Positions 1 through 11,361 are shown, counted from the first letter of the stretch. The stretch is 64,000 nt of DNA from Tipula vernalis (GCA_958295665.1 OY282559.1:260778245-260842244); one strand, 5' to 3'. Notes: a model not told the origin generated them from the letters alone. Program-made: numbers and translations.

Positions 1-318
1 CAAGATTTACGGTCTGGAATTTACCAAATTAAATGTTCTAATTGCCAGGACACCTACATCTGCCAGACTTCGAGAGATTTCAGCACCAGGCTTAAAGAAC
101 ATGAAAAAGCCAACTGTAATAAATCTAGTGTTGCATATCATATGTTCCACCATAACAACAAAATAGACACCACTATTTCAAAAATAATAAAAACAGTACA
201 TCAAAAATGGAAACTAGACGCATACGAGTCATACCACATCGCCAACACCACAAATCTCATGAACACAGATGATGCAAAAATTAATTCCCCCTTATTTAAA
301 ATAACTTTTAAAAATTAA
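1..318 (+). pseudogene. Penelope-like element, C-terminal GIY-YIG endonuclease (5' end outside window)
   Basis: Frame 1 is open from the first base to a TAA at 316-318, giving about 105 residues with no start in view. Residues 6-8 are GIY, residues 12 and 15 form a CxxC pair, residues 19-21 are YIC where the family has YIG, and a TSRDFSTRLKEH stretch follows. This is the spacing of the GIY-YIG endonuclease that ends Penelope-like retroelement proteins and nicks target DNA for target-primed reverse transcription. The reverse transcriptase would lie upstream of the window. The Gly-to-Cys change in the second motif suggests a decayed or divergent copy. The family call rests on the motif pair and on the 3' tail that follows. 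Bacterial-type GIY-YIG proteins are unlikely in this setting. Confidence 0.7.
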
Positions 319-600
319 CCATAACAAGCGCAACACCCCTTATTTTTAATTAAATTTGTGGGTTTGTCCGCCTCCGTTTTCTTTTTTTTTATTTTTTTTT
401 TTATTTTTATATATAAGTCCTTTTTTTTTTTACCTGTTAAACAAAATTTTTGTATATATAAGAGTTGTTTTTACTTTCGTTTTTTAATTGCAAAAAATTA
501 CCTGTAGATGATCTTTACAAGATCGAAACTAGTTGTAATTTTAAATAAATAAATTCAAAAATAAAATTTTTTGTTTTTTTTTATTTTTAAGTAAGTGAAA
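319..600 (+). other. Penelope-like element 3' untranslated region
   Basis: AT-rich DNA after the endonuclease stop, with long T runs. At 501-533 it holds a small stem (TCTT/AAGA) flanked by GATGA and CGAAAC, and then AATAAATAAA. Insect Penelope-like elements often end in a GATGAT...GATCGAAAC hairpin, and some carry hammerhead ribozymes. Here only part of the hammerhead core is present, so self-cleavage is not supported. Confidence 0.4.
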
Positions 601-1437
601 ACTGTTGGTGTTTTGTGATTGTACAAAATAATATTAATTATAAAAAGATCACTTACGTCACTCCGCTTCAAAAAATTTTTTTTTTTTTAAATGTTTAATA
701 TGTCAGTCAACTGAAAAATTACAAACATTCAATCAAATTGAATTAAAAATTAATATTTTTTATCACAAGAATAAAATTCAAGACTTATAATAATTGACGA
801 TCCATTAAAACAATTCAATCTCTACCTATTGCCGGAGGATCCGAAATTGGTAAATTCATTAAGTGGTTCATTTGTAGTACAGAATAACATTACATTATGA
901 TAAGTTAAAAGTCCTTGTATATAAGTTATTATTGATTCAATTCACATATAGAAAATTTCAAATAAGTCAATTTTGCTATTGAAAATGAAAATTCTTAAAT
1001 TGCCATAAATGCAATTTCAATTATGAAAATAAGCAAAAGTAACTTAACTTACATATTTGAAAGTAAAGGACTTTATTTGTGCCATAGATAAGGCGTTCAT
1101 GTTTAATATCAAGTAGTTAAGTCGGTGTTACTTCAAATTTGCTATTTTTTTCGATTAGAGCGAAATTTATTTTGTTTAATAATGCATTTATTAAAGTAGA
1201 TTTAATTATATTTATTTATGTAAAATATAAAGGATATTAAAACCTTTTAATTGGCATCAATAACTCAATTTCGCCAAAAATGTAGATCAGTAAAACTTGT
1301 TTAGCACGGCAGTATATTAATGAGATTTAGGTGAAGATGTAATCTTCAATGTCATGCTGATCACTAAATTAAATTTTTGCTGGGCTAGATTAGTAATGAA
1401 ATTTTTCTTTAGATAAGAATTCTGTTACAGTACCGCC
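601..1437. other. AT-rich stretch without recognised gene
   Basis: I see no coding frame, terminal repeat or RNA gene here. The stretch leads into copia integrase coding from about 1440. A copia 5' LTR and gag would be expected here, but I could not recognise either. Confidence 0.4.
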
Positions 1438-1439
1438 TA

Positions 1440-3760
1440 CCATTTCCAAAGGATTCGACCAATAGAGCTACAGAAATTCTCGATCTCGTGCATAGTGATT
1501 TAATTGGGCCGATGCAAAACCAAACCCCAGGCGGAACGAAGTATGTTCTAACATTCATCGATGATTTTCGCCGCTTCAGAACAATTTATTTGCTATCACA
1601 AAAATCAGAAACTTTCGATGCTTTCAAGCAATGCTTCGAAATGACACAAAACCGGTTTAATAAAAAATTGAAAGTGCTCAGAACCGATGGCGCTGGCGAA
1701 TATTTGTTGAATCAATTTCAGCAATTTTTCAAATCACATGGCGTTCAAGTCCAACGCACAGCGCTCTACTCGCCACAGCAAAACGGTGTCGCCAAGAGGA
1801 AAAACAGATCGCTGGTGGAGATGGCAAGATGTCTTCTGTTTGATGCTGACCTTCCCAACAAATTTTGGGACGAAGCAATTACTACTTCAAATTCTTTGCA
1901 AAACCTTTTACCCTGTAAAGGTATTGATCGCACGCCATTTCAATATTGGTACGGTAGAAAGCCGAACTACACAAACCTGCAACGATTTGGAGCTACATAA
2001 TGTTTGGAGCGAAATGTTTCGTTCGCATCCAGGATGTCTATCGAAGAAAATTGGATCCGAAGGCGGAAGAGGGCATTTTTTTCGGTTTTTCCATGGAGGC
2101 GAAAGCTTATAAATGTTACATCATGAGCAAAAATCTTCTTTCAAAAATTGAGTGATGCATCTGAAGTTTCCGAAGCCGAGCTAATCGATGATGGCATTGA
2201 CAACAATGAAGGTGCTTGTGAAATTATGCCACATCAATCTGATAAACAAGCAAATTTAAACAGTGAAGTGCAGGAGCGACGACCCGATCGATGGACAAAA
2301 GCCATTCCGCCGAAAAGATTGATCACAGAAATTGAAATGGTAACACAGTTTGGTTTCCTTGCTTTTAATGGTGAATCAAGATCATTTAAAGAAGCAACGT
2401 CAAGTTTGAACAAAGATAAATGGATCGGAGCGATGACGAATGAAATAACCTCGCTTCATGAAAACGACACTTGGGAACTCGTCAAACTGCCAAGCAACCG
2501 CACAGCTATTGGCCCTAAATGGGTTTACAAAATTAAATCCGATAAGATAGGCGATGTTTACAAAGCACGACTTGTTGCTCAAGGCTTCAGTCAAAAATTC
2601 GGAACTGACTACGACGAATTTTCGCTCCGGTGGCTCGGCAAGCCACACTAAAAATCTTGTTTTGAATCGCAGGACACAGAAATTTACCAATTTATCATCT
2701 AGATGCAAAACCAGCTTTTCTAAATGGTAAATTGGATGAAACTATTTATATGAAGCAACCTCCAGGATTTGCGACTGAAGGCAAGGAAGATCACGTGTGC
2801 TTGTTGAATAAAAGCCTCTACGGTTTGAAACAATCAGGATCGTTTGTTATATATGGTCATTTATGTTGACGACACCTTGATGACATCAGATTCTCAAACA
2901 TTCCTCGAACATATAGGAGCAGAACTCAAAAAGCATTTTGTGATCAACAATTTGGGCATTGTCATAAATTACCTGGGTATTCGTATCCAGAAAAATGGTA
3001 CTTTTTATTTAATCGACCAAGAATAACATACTATTCATATCATTTCAGAATTTGGTTTAAATGATGCAAAAACAAGTCAGACTCAGTAGCGACTTGCTTC
3101 CGGATAATATACGATATCGGAAAGCAATCAGATGTCTTCTCTATGTCGCCATTAACACACGATATATCAGCATCCGTAACAATATTGGCTCAACGTGTTG
3201 CCCAGCCAAGGCAGCGAGACTGGCTCGAAGTGAAGAGAATCATCCGATATCTCAAGGGTACCCCGTCGAATAAATTGAAGCTTGGTTATCTCCAAGAAAC
3301 ACAACTTGTTGGGTTTTCTGATGCTGACTGGGGCGAAGATAGGCAAACACGCAGATCGAACTCTAGTTTTTTTTTTTTTTTTGGTGGTCCAATTAGCTGG
3401 GCAAATAAACAAGCAAACCTGCGTTGCTCAATCATCAACAGAAGCCGAATTCATCGCTCTTGCTGAGGCTTCAAAGGAATGCATGTGGCTACGCAACATT
3501 CTAAGAGATTTCTCTATTCCAATAAGCGGACCAACAACCATAAACGAGGATAATCAAAGTTGCATTCAAATAGTTCACGACGAAAAGTTCAATATGCGCA
3601 CAAAACACATTGACATAAAATCGCATCATATCAAGGACAACATTGAAAAGGGAATTTTGAAGATTGTATTCTGCCCGTCAGGTCAGAATACTGCTGATAT
3701 TTTAACGAAACCATTACAAAAAGCTAAATTTCTTGAGTAAAGTCCAAATTCAATTTGAAC
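1440..3760 (+). pseudogene. Ty1/copia pol, decayed (integrase, RT, RNase H)
   Basis: Fragments of copia polyprotein follow in the family order but in shifting frames. Integrase is at 1488-2000 (HSDLIGPM, FIDDF, LRTDGAGEY, SPQQNGVAKRKN). The RT start is at 2148-2651 (WVYKIK, KARLVAQGFSQ). The RT catalytic YVDD lies near 2862. RNase H follows at about 3282-3740 (SDADWGED, SSTEAEFIA, EDNQS, RTKHIDIK). The integrase third acidic residue, normally the E of NGVAERKN, is Lys. Frames break near 2000, 2650, 3026 and at a long T run near 3366. Gag and protease were not seen. The copy cannot make an active polyprotein. Family identity is secure, and the left end is undefined. Confidence 0.88.
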
Positions 3761-3861
3761 TAAAAGTATATTATCGCCTATCGTATGGATTGAGGAGGAG
3801 ACTTATTAGAAAGTTGATTTAAAAATACTATATAATTTAATATATGTAAATTAAGAAGGAG

Positions 3862-4035
3862 TGTTAGAAGTGTAATTTCCATATTACTATATATCATTCT
3901 ATTGTATTGTTCACTTATCATTCACTCTGTAATCTTACTTTCTACATGTAAAAACTTTTGTATAAAATAAAATAATAATCCTGAATCATCCGAATTATAA
4001 TTAACTAAAATACTTGTTTGTATTCAGATTCCATC
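3862..4035 (+). repeat. Candidate copia 3' LTR
   Basis: A purine-rich tract (AAGAAGGAG) ends just before TGTTAGAAGTG, which is the expected polypurine tract and TG start of a copia LTR. The right end is uncertain. CA occurs at several places near 4026-4035, and the next recognisable DNA is a LINE. No 5' LTR was found for comparison. Confidence 0.4.
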
Positions 4036-6502
4036 AGTATAGTCGGTGGTCTTGGGAATTTGTTTGTTGCATAAAATAGATCAGTGCCCTGTATTGTTGC
4101 AAGTCCATATTAAGATGGATTTTAGCCGTATGGCAGTACAAGCTGCCAACTGTTTCCCCAATATATCTACTGACTACTGCGGTATAAATCTAATGTACGA
4201 TGCGGGGCTCCATCCCCCATCCTTTCCCAATGGCATTTTTGCAAGAGTATAGCGCTACCGAAGCTTTCTTTACCCTTTCCAGAATATTGAGTTTCCAATA
4301 TAATTTGCTATCCAAAACGATACCCAAAAACTTCGCTTCAACTGTAAAAGTCAAGCTGAACCCATTTAAAGTGGGAGAATCGATGTGAGGAAGTTTATAT
4401 TTCTAAGAGAAGAGAACAAATTCGGTTTTGTGTGGGTTCACATTCAACCCACAGCCATTGGCTCATAATGAAAGAGTGCCCAGGGCATTTTGCATAAGCT
4501 CACTAAGGGTGCCGAGATATTTACCACGGACACCAATAGCAACATCATCCGCACAGGCAACCACCTTGAAGCCACCGTCCTCCAGTCTCAGCAACAGGTC
4601 ATTTATGACCAAATTCCAAAGTATGGGGACAGTACGCCACCCTGCGACCTCTGCTTGCAAATTTTCTGACGGAGGATTCCCTAAAAATGGCATCTGATCC
4701 ATCCAGTCCTTGAGTGATTCATCCACTGCCAGATCTGAAAGTGCCCGAGTTATAGCCCCTGGAAGCACATTGTTAAAGGCCCCCTCAATATCCAAGAAGG
4801 TTACCATTACGTACTTAGTCTCTATATTCGAAAGATTTTTCAATGAAAAATACAAGAGAATGAAGAGCAGTCTCTACAGATCTCCCCTTGCAATAGGCAT
4901 GTTGAGATTTAGACAGCTTTTCCGACACAATCGTGCCTCTAATATGAGCTTCTATTTGTCTTTCCAGTGTTTTAAAAAGGAAGGAAGACAAGCTAACCGG
5001 TCTAAGGTCTTTGGGATTGCAGTGTGAGCGTTTTCCCGCCATAGCTATGAAAACAACCTTCACTTCTGTCCATTTACTAGGAATGTGACATAGTTCTAGG
5101 CTGCCTTTGAAAATTGCCTCTAACCAGGAAATTGTTAGATCCTAGTTTGTTGAATATCCGCAGAAATAATACCATCGAGTCCAGGCGACTTATATGATTT
5201 AAAACTGTTTATCGCCCACAGGATCTTTTTTCTGCTAATAAGTTGGCCTATGAGGCTACTTGCTCTTTCACCTACTGATGTGCTAGGTACAGATTCGGAA
5301 CAACCAGGAAAATGAGTCTCCATCAGAAGTTCCAGCGATTCCGCACTATTAGTGATCCATATCCCATCCGGCCGTTGAAGATAACTTTGGATGGAAGGAA
5401 TAGTTACTAGTAGTACTCTGCGTGGCCTAGACATCCCTGAAGACTCCTGAATTTTGCCACAGTATAGTCTCCAAGAGCTGTTCTTGGCACTTCTCAATTG
5501 ATATTTGTAAATTTTGAGGACTTCCTTATAGGAGTCCCAGTCTACAGCAGATTTTGATTTCCGTGCTGTTTTGGCGATCCTTTTGCATTTTCGACGTGTT
5601 TGTTGAATCTCCTTGGACCACCAAGGTGGTCAAGATTTACCCCTAGGCCTGCTAAGGGGACTAGAGCCCAGTATCGCTTCATTAAAAGCGCTGGACAACT
5701 CGTCCACCAAGCCATCGAGCTCTTGCGCAGTTTTTGGACGTTTTGGCACCGGAACTGGTAGTGAATTACCCAGAATAGTTCTAAAGATATCCCAGTTGGT
5801 TTTCCTTCTGTTTGTATAGATTGGACTTTTTGGAGAAGTCAAGTCCATTTCAAATTGAAGATAACAATGATCAGAAAAGAAGTGGTCCTCCGACACTCTC
5901 CAGTTTAATAAACTAATCGCCAGAAAGCTTGAGACAAGAGTAATATCCAATACTTCCTGTCTATTACTAGTTATAAAGGTCGGCTTATTGCCTATGTTAC
6001 ATATATGAAGGTTAGTACTTAAAATGTAATCAAGGAGTAACTCACCTCGTTCATTTGTGTCCGTACTTTCCCAGATCGTGTGATGAGCATTTGCAACACT
6101 TCCAAGGATGACTCCAACCTTGCGCTTTTGAGCCTCCAAGATTAGCTCACCTAGAATGATTGGTGGAGTATCCACTTCATCATAAACCAGGTAAGCTGAT
6201 ACTAGCCAGAGGTTTCGTTTATCGACCTCAATGTTGACCGCTGCTACATCTCCGTTACTGAAATGTGATAACAGAAAACAGCTTATGTTATTTTTAATGA
6301 GAATGCACGACCGAACCTTACCTTCTTTTTTCGCGCGCATTAATCTATAATAGGGAGTCTTGAGCCCAAGTACCCTGTCTTCAGTGACCCAAGGTTCCTG
6401 GATCAAGTCGACATCTGTCACTTCTTTCCCGATTTTTGAAATTAGAGCAGCTGATGCTGCCTTAGAGTGGTGAAGGTTGACTTGCAGAAATGTCAGTGTC
6501 AT
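4036..6502 (-). pseudogene. Non-LTR retrotransposon (I/R1/jockey-like) endonuclease-RT, decayed
   Basis: Read on the minus strand, 6502-5630 is an APE-type endonuclease (MTLTFLQVNLHHSKAAS, IQEPW, later SDHCYLQF). Its catalytic GDFNAHH box reads GSVANAHH, so the Asp is lost. RT follows in broken frames at 5497-5135 (KSPGLDGI), 5063-4815 (LRPVSLSSFLFKTLE, QHAYCKGRSVETAL) and 4855-4463 (FLDIEGAFNN, then CADDVAI in place of the usual YADD box). A thumb-like stretch is at about 4390-4110 (AKFLGIVLDSKL). An internal loss follows, and the copy ends against copia DNA near 4035. RNase H and the C-terminal Cys-His motif are missing here but occur in the fragment at 52797-53452. The element would act by target-primed reverse transcription, but this copy is dead. 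Confidence 0.85.
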
Positions 6503-7229
6503 CTCTACAGCCTCTTCTCCACCACAGTAACATCAGAGTCATCCCCTGATGAGAAGTCTTATGAGAGCCTCTTTAAAGATTCTTATTAAAGTGAAGTTAG
6601 CGGGGTAACATTTGTCAAAAATATCCGGATATTTTCTGTCAAAAGGCCATCAGTGAACATACGGATGAGTGAACAACTTTGGTACTGGTGTTAATTACGA
6701 CTTGATGTTGTTGTTTTACTCGTACACCTTTTTAAGTACGACAGACAACTCGAAATGATTAAAAAGATTCTTTTTAAAGAAAATTTTTCAACATATTTCG
6801 AGTTCTCGAGACTCGTAATACGAGAGATTGAATAAATTTGTTATAGTCTTCATCGGATCGAAACTGAATTGAAAACTATTAATAATTTTACTTCTTGGTA
6901 ATAATCATAATAATAATAAATAATTAATATTTATATTATAATTTAAAAATTAGATTTAAAAGATAAAAGCTAGAGACCAATGCAAGCAAACTTAAACTGT
7001 GGCTTCAAAATTGCGATACGTTTATATAAATATGAGATTTTATTAATGTTAAATATAATAAACCGGTTTTATTAATAAATTTCTGTATTGAATTTTTAAT
7101 TTTGTTTCGTTATAAACGTTTAATTTACCCGCCAAATTTTGCTGACGTTGACACATGCATACCTACACAAAAATGTTCCCGCCCATTTTATTTTTGACAT
7201 TTACACACACATTCATACATTTTTATAAC
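6503..7229. other. Noncoding AT-rich stretch upstream of LINE
   Basis: The first 50 bases may be LINE 5' sequence. The rest is AT-rich, with no frame or terminal repeat that I can support. Confidence 0.35.
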
Positions 7230-7232
7230 ATT

Positions 7233-7402
7233 GGGCGCTTTCAAGTCCGCCAACTGTTGGCAACATGTTGAGTAAAACAATGATGTTATTTCCTGAATGC
7301 AACCGATTTATCGAAAATTTCATGGCAATGTGACAGATCGATTGTCAATTTTTCCATCAGTAAATTTTCAATGACAACATGTTGTGGGAACTGAAAGCGC
7401 CC
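7233..7402. mobile_element. Short MITE with GGGCGCTTTC ends
   Basis: Inverted ends GGGCGCTTTC and GAAAGCGCCC, with CAACATGTTG repeated inside both arms, flank 170 bp of noncoding DNA. ATT sits on both sides (7230-7232 and 7403-7405) as a 3-bp target duplication. It is non-autonomous, and I could not assign the helper transposase. Confidence 0.6.
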
Positions 7403-7653
7403 ATTGATACAGATTTTCCATCGTCAATATTATAATAGCACATTATTATAATACTACATATTATACTATTATTCCTTGTCGGTTTTCCATCGCACGTGAT
7501 GAAGTTAGCACAGAAAAGAAATTGCCGATTTTCACAATGTTAATTTCAAAATAATAACTGTAAATGCCATTATAATATTTAAACAAGCTACGCACGTACC
7601 ACAAAAAAAAATCGAATGCTAATTTTGCGAATTGTCAATATAATACACTCCTA

Positions 7654-8209
7654 GTGTTCAATCGGGCAAAAATGATAAAAAATATCATGATATTTTTTAT
7701 CACTTTTGGCATTAAACGCACTGATTTATCACACAAAAAAACCAACTTTTTTCTTGGTTCCAGCTGTCAATTTTAAATTTATTTTCTTTATGATATTTTC
7801 GGTACTTAAATTAAATTAAATTTGCTTTTTTAAGATATTTATATCATATTTACATAGTCACCTATTTATTTAAACATAAATAATAATTTATATTTCGAAG
7901 TTTTGTCTGAGAACACAAACACAACAAAACTCAAACTAAAATTATTTGTGTCTCCAATATTTGGATAAAAACCAAATAGTTTCAATATCAAAATAATTTA
8001 TAAAAAAAAATAATTAAAAAATATATACATTTGATTAAAAACCTGACGACTACAAAGTGATTTAAAACAAGATGTAACATTTAAAATCAATTTATCATTT
8101 TTTATCAATTTTGGTTGTTCAATCGGGTTTGACGTACAGTATTACGAAATGAAGTTAGGGTGGGATAAAATATCATGATATTTTTTATCATTTTTGGCCG
8201 ATTGAACAC
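7654..8209. mobile_element. MITE with GTGTTCAATCGGGCAAAAAT ends
   Basis: The left end GTGTTCAATCGGGCAAAAAT and right end GCCGATTGAACAC are inverted. Each is followed inward by a TATCATGATATTTT palindrome. A second copy of similar length is at 17896-18480 in the opposite orientation. There is no coding capacity, and no clean target duplication is visible. Confidence 0.65.
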
Positions 8210-8669
8210 GTCCACTGTCAGATAAATTTATTATTACCGATTTTACTTTTAGATAGTATATTACCATAATACATAGTATAATACTATTTTGCTATCCTGT
8301 ATAAAACCGATGTTTTGATAGTATAATAGCAAAAATAAAATATAATATTTTAATTTGATAGCTATCAAATTTTAATACCTATTATATTTTATTTTATTTT
8401 ATTTTATTGTAGAAGGAAAATTTGTGAAAGTGTATTGTTCATAAATTAGTCTAGAAATATTTATGTATATTCGGAAATTATAATTTTTCATTATTTTGTT
8501 TTAATTTTCTGTTTTTTAAATATTCTATGCGGTGAAAAACCGACTATGGCAGATAGTAAAATAGTATTATACTATTTTGCTATTATACTATCTACGGTGT
8601 AAAGCCGGTATATGTTATGCGAGCCTCAGATGATCAATAAGTATTGTCAATATTTCAGTATTGGCAGTA

Positions 8670-9010
8670 CCACAGAAGAAAGATTAACCAGAATAGTCAT
8701 AACGCTGTTTTTGTATGGAAAAATTTGGACTCATTTTTTTGACCTTGATTTGCCGAAGGTAAGAGAAAGTTGGGTTATGTATTCTTTGGTTTACTGGTTT
8801 TTATTTGAAATAATAAAAATTGAGAATCCTTAACAGTATAGTTAGTGAAATTATTTGACAAGTTTTGTTTTGACAGCATAATTTGTATTAAATATTCAAA
8901 AAATTCATAATATTCGAAAATAATTATACTACAATGTCCAAAAAAGAAGGTAAGATGAAAAAAAAATTTGATCCACGCAATGTCTATTCTGGTTAATCTT
9001 TCTTCTGTGG
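8670..9010. mobile_element. MITE with CCACAGAAGAAAGATTAACC ends (intact copy)
   Basis: Terminal repeats CCACAGAAGAAAGATTAACC and its complement close a 341-bp unit. CAGTA lies on both sides (8665-8669 and 9011-9015). The same unit, inverted, is the host of three retroelement insertions at 36601-46795, so this copy serves as the uninterrupted reference. Short open frames inside it are not genes. Confidence 0.75.
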
Positions 9011-9148
9011 CAGTACTATTGAACATGTGAGGACAATAATTGAAGGATTGTCAATAAACAAAATATTGTGGCGATGGTTTGACGAAAACCAAAATAATTT
9101 TAATATTGATAAAATATTTACAATAGTATAATCTTTTGAGATACTTTA

Positions 9149-9352
9149 TTGACAAAATATCAATGCGAAGAGCTGTCAACTTTTGAGTTTGGTGTACAAA
9201 ACCAACCAAGCGAAACAATTACGTATAATATGTATAGCGATAATCAGGAAGCGTTATTTAGCATTATTACCACATATACTAGTAGAGAACTTCCAGTTTT
9301 GTGGGATATTACATCGAAAGAATATACCAACAGAGATAAAATAAATCTTTCA
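9149..9352 (+). pseudogene. MADF-domain fragment
   Basis: The stretch ending in RELPVLWDITSKEYTNRDK resembles the start of a MADF (Myb/SANT-like) DNA-binding domain, where a Trp/Pro-rich LW motif is followed by Y.nR. Downstream bases (9360-9420) hint at further MADF residues in other frames. It sits inside a Harbinger-like unit, which suggests the transposon accessory ORF rather than a host gene. Only a part remains. Confidence 0.4.
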
Positions 9353-9719
9353 TAAGATAAATTATTAAAATTTACAAAACTATAAAAAAAGGATCAAATA
9401 GAGAAGAAATGGGAAATAGAATGCCAAAATAATGGCTTCACAAGCTTTACTTTTGTCTGACATGGTTCAAAGTGGAGTATTAACCTGAAAATAATTTTTT
9501 TTTATTGTTTGAAATTTAAGTGTATTGCCAATAGTATCGGTCGTCTGAGACGATTGCTGTTTGTCAGTAGTTTTTTCCAACATTGACAATATTATATTGG
9601 CAAAACTTATTGATCATCTGAGGCCCGCTTTAAAAACACAATTTCCTACCTATTATATAATATATTTGATAGCTGCATAACGAAAGCTAGCATAACGAAA
9701 TATTATATTTATACTATTA

Positions 9720-10235
9720 AGTATTTTTCATACCAGGCGCCTCGCCTCGAAATATTTAGCTACCACAAATGCGAAGCTGAGACCCTTTCTTACTGGTGGC
9801 GTTGGCTTTGAACATTCGGTTGCTATCAAATATTTTATTTAGGTCTATTTTACACGTGAATTATAGCAAGAACTGATATATTCTAAATTTGTAACGTACA
9901 TATGAGCTAGATTTTTTGGTACATATGAAATATTTGTGCAAAAAATGTGATTTGTAGGTTATGTTGAGAAAGCACTTCGCTTTGTACTTCTTTAAAATGT
10001 CGCAGTCGAGTGTGGAACGCATTGCCTTGGCTTTGTAGATAACTTCATTGTAATATATTTTGTTTTTTTTAAATTACCTATCACTTAAAAATAAATTATT
10101 TTTCAACAAATTGAATTTATTACTATAAAATTAAACGGTATCAATCGAATAAAACTAATTTACATATTTAAAAAACGATATAAAAATTTTTTATTTACGA
10201 AGCTCAAAGCCGAGGCGCCTGGTATGAAAAGTACT
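9720..10235. mobile_element. Harbinger-like MITE, AGTACTTTTCATACCAGGCG family, copy 1
   Basis: The inverted ends (AGTATTTTTCATACC here on the left, GGTATGAAAAGTACT on the right) are followed inward by matching GGCGCC blocks. TTA flanks both sides (9717-9719 and 10236-10238). The interior is 0.5 kb, noncoding. Other copies are at 17800-18631 (partial), 36366-47042 (interrupted) and 48323-48834. The TTA/TAA duplications suggest a PIF/Harbinger transposase mobilised it. Confidence 0.75.
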
Positions 10236-10254
10236 TTATACTATGAACGTCGGC

Positions 10255-10307
10255 TTTCCATCGTCATAGTATAATAGTATAATACTATTATACTATGACG
10301 ATGGAAA
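10255..10307. repeat. Perfect 26-bp-arm palindrome
   Basis: Two 26-bp arms starting TTTCCATCGTCATAGTATAA are exact reverse complements around a single base at 10281. Similar TATAATAG-rich blocks occur near 7425-7490 and 8240-8600. It is probably a tiny fold-back or the two ends of a collapsed MITE. I see no gene or terminator role. Confidence 0.7.
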
Positions 10308-10919
10308 ATCGGTATGAGTTTAGTCCAGTTAAGACTTTTCGCGACAAGTTTCATACGACTTTTTAGAATAACAGTCCAATTCTGACGTTAACACTCTTAA
10401 GACTCTCTTAGCTAAGACCCAGTTTGTAAATTTTTTTTTAAGACGAAAGTCTTAATCGGTATTCTGGCAGTGATAGTCTGTGTAGAGCTGTCAAATGGTA
10501 TTTTTTCTCTTTTTCCTAAAATTATTGAGATATATTTGTGTTTGCTTTTGCTCTTCTTTTTTCTTTTCTCTCTATACGAGAAATTATAAATTATGACGCT
10601 TAAGACCATTAAATATGTCGATGCTACATAAGACTGTGTTTTTAGATCAATGACAGATGTGACTATGTGCAGAATACGAAATAAGTCTTAGTTAAGACCC
10701 GAATACTAAAATAAAGTAAAAGTCTTACATAAGAGTATTTTTTAATCTGTGACTGTGCGTCAGAATAGGCATGTTACTACGATAAAATTGTTTTTGTTTA
10801 ATACGACTATGAGAAACGTTAAAGTTGTGATGCTTATGACCACCTATTTCGAACGTCTGAGCTAAGAGATTTTTTAAGAGAATCTCATAACTAAGAGAAC
10901 GTACAGAATCTCAAAATAG
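10308..10919. other. Noncoding stretch with scattered short repeats
   Basis: It contains repeated CTTAGTTAAGAC / CTTAGCTAAGAC and GTCAGAAT motifs in both orientations, which suggests an old MITE whose borders I cannot fix. No gene was seen. Confidence 0.35.
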
Positions 10920-10925
10920 TCTTAG

Positions 10926-10998
10926 GTAAGAGAAATCTCTTAACTAATAGAAATCTCTTAACTAAGAGAAATCTTTTAACTAAAAGAAATCTCTTACC
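10926..10998. repeat. Short tandem repeat, about 18-bp unit
   Basis: About four imperfect copies of AGAAATCTCTTAACTAAG in direct array. The unit is internally palindromic (AAGAGAAATCTCTT). The repeated peptides it encodes on the minus strand are an artefact of the array. Confidence 0.65.
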
Positions 10999-11000
10999 TC

Positions 11001-11361
11001 TGTGACTGTGCGTCAGAATCGCACTATTACTTCCCCTGTGTATTTGGCTAGCATTGGTTTTAGCTGTCTCAGTCAAGTGGCGCCATTTATTTCTTGGTGT
11101 GGAAATATTAATAACTAAAAATCGCTGTTTATTTAATTAAAAAAACATTAAATCTTCCTTTTCCAAAATTTTCAAACATAATACACAATTGAATAAACAT
11201 TAGTAAATTCCTATTTTAATTTAAAAACAAATTAAATCTTCCTTTTCCAAAATTTGCCATCGTCACCTGTCAAGTGAGACAGCTAAAACCAATCCGTGCC
11301 TATTCCCCAATTGACAGAATCCACTTTTGAAAAATGGGGAATACCTATAAAGTTGGAAATA
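11001..11361. other. Noncoding stretch left of mariner element
   Basis: AT-rich. It contains a direct duplication of AAATCTTCCTTTTCCAAAAT about 80 bases apart (11150 and 11233). No gene was seen. Confidence 0.35.

Larger units (their letters stand above)
8618..9629. mobile_element. Harbinger-like non-autonomous element with MADF relic
   Basis: The ends GCGAGCCTCAGATGATCAAT and its near-complement at 9604-9628 form inverted repeats of about 24 bp with one mismatch. TTA on both sides (8615-8617 and 9630-9632) fits the 3-bp TWA duplications of PIF/Harbinger elements. The interior carries a MADF-like fragment at 9149-9352. PIF/Harbinger elements typically carry a second Myb/SANT/MADF-type ORF, so the pieces agree. 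It is interrupted by another MITE at 8670-9010. No transposase remains. Confidence 0.55.

Noticed and set aside
501..533. Functional hammerhead ribozyme in the Penelope-like tail
   Set aside because: The core does not match the conserved hammerhead bases fully. It is kept only as a low-interest lead.
4428..5027. Plus-strand frames over the LINE
   Set aside because: They are antisense to RT motifs on the minus strand.
8612..9026. Short frames at 8612-8833 and 8775-9026
   Set aside because: They fall inside the 8670-9010 MITE, cross its terminal repeats and are not kept in the other copy.
10891..11076. Repeated peptide KRFLLV on the minus strand
   Set aside because: Product of an 18-bp tandem repeat, not a gene. 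The repeat is too short and spacer-free to be a CRISPR array.
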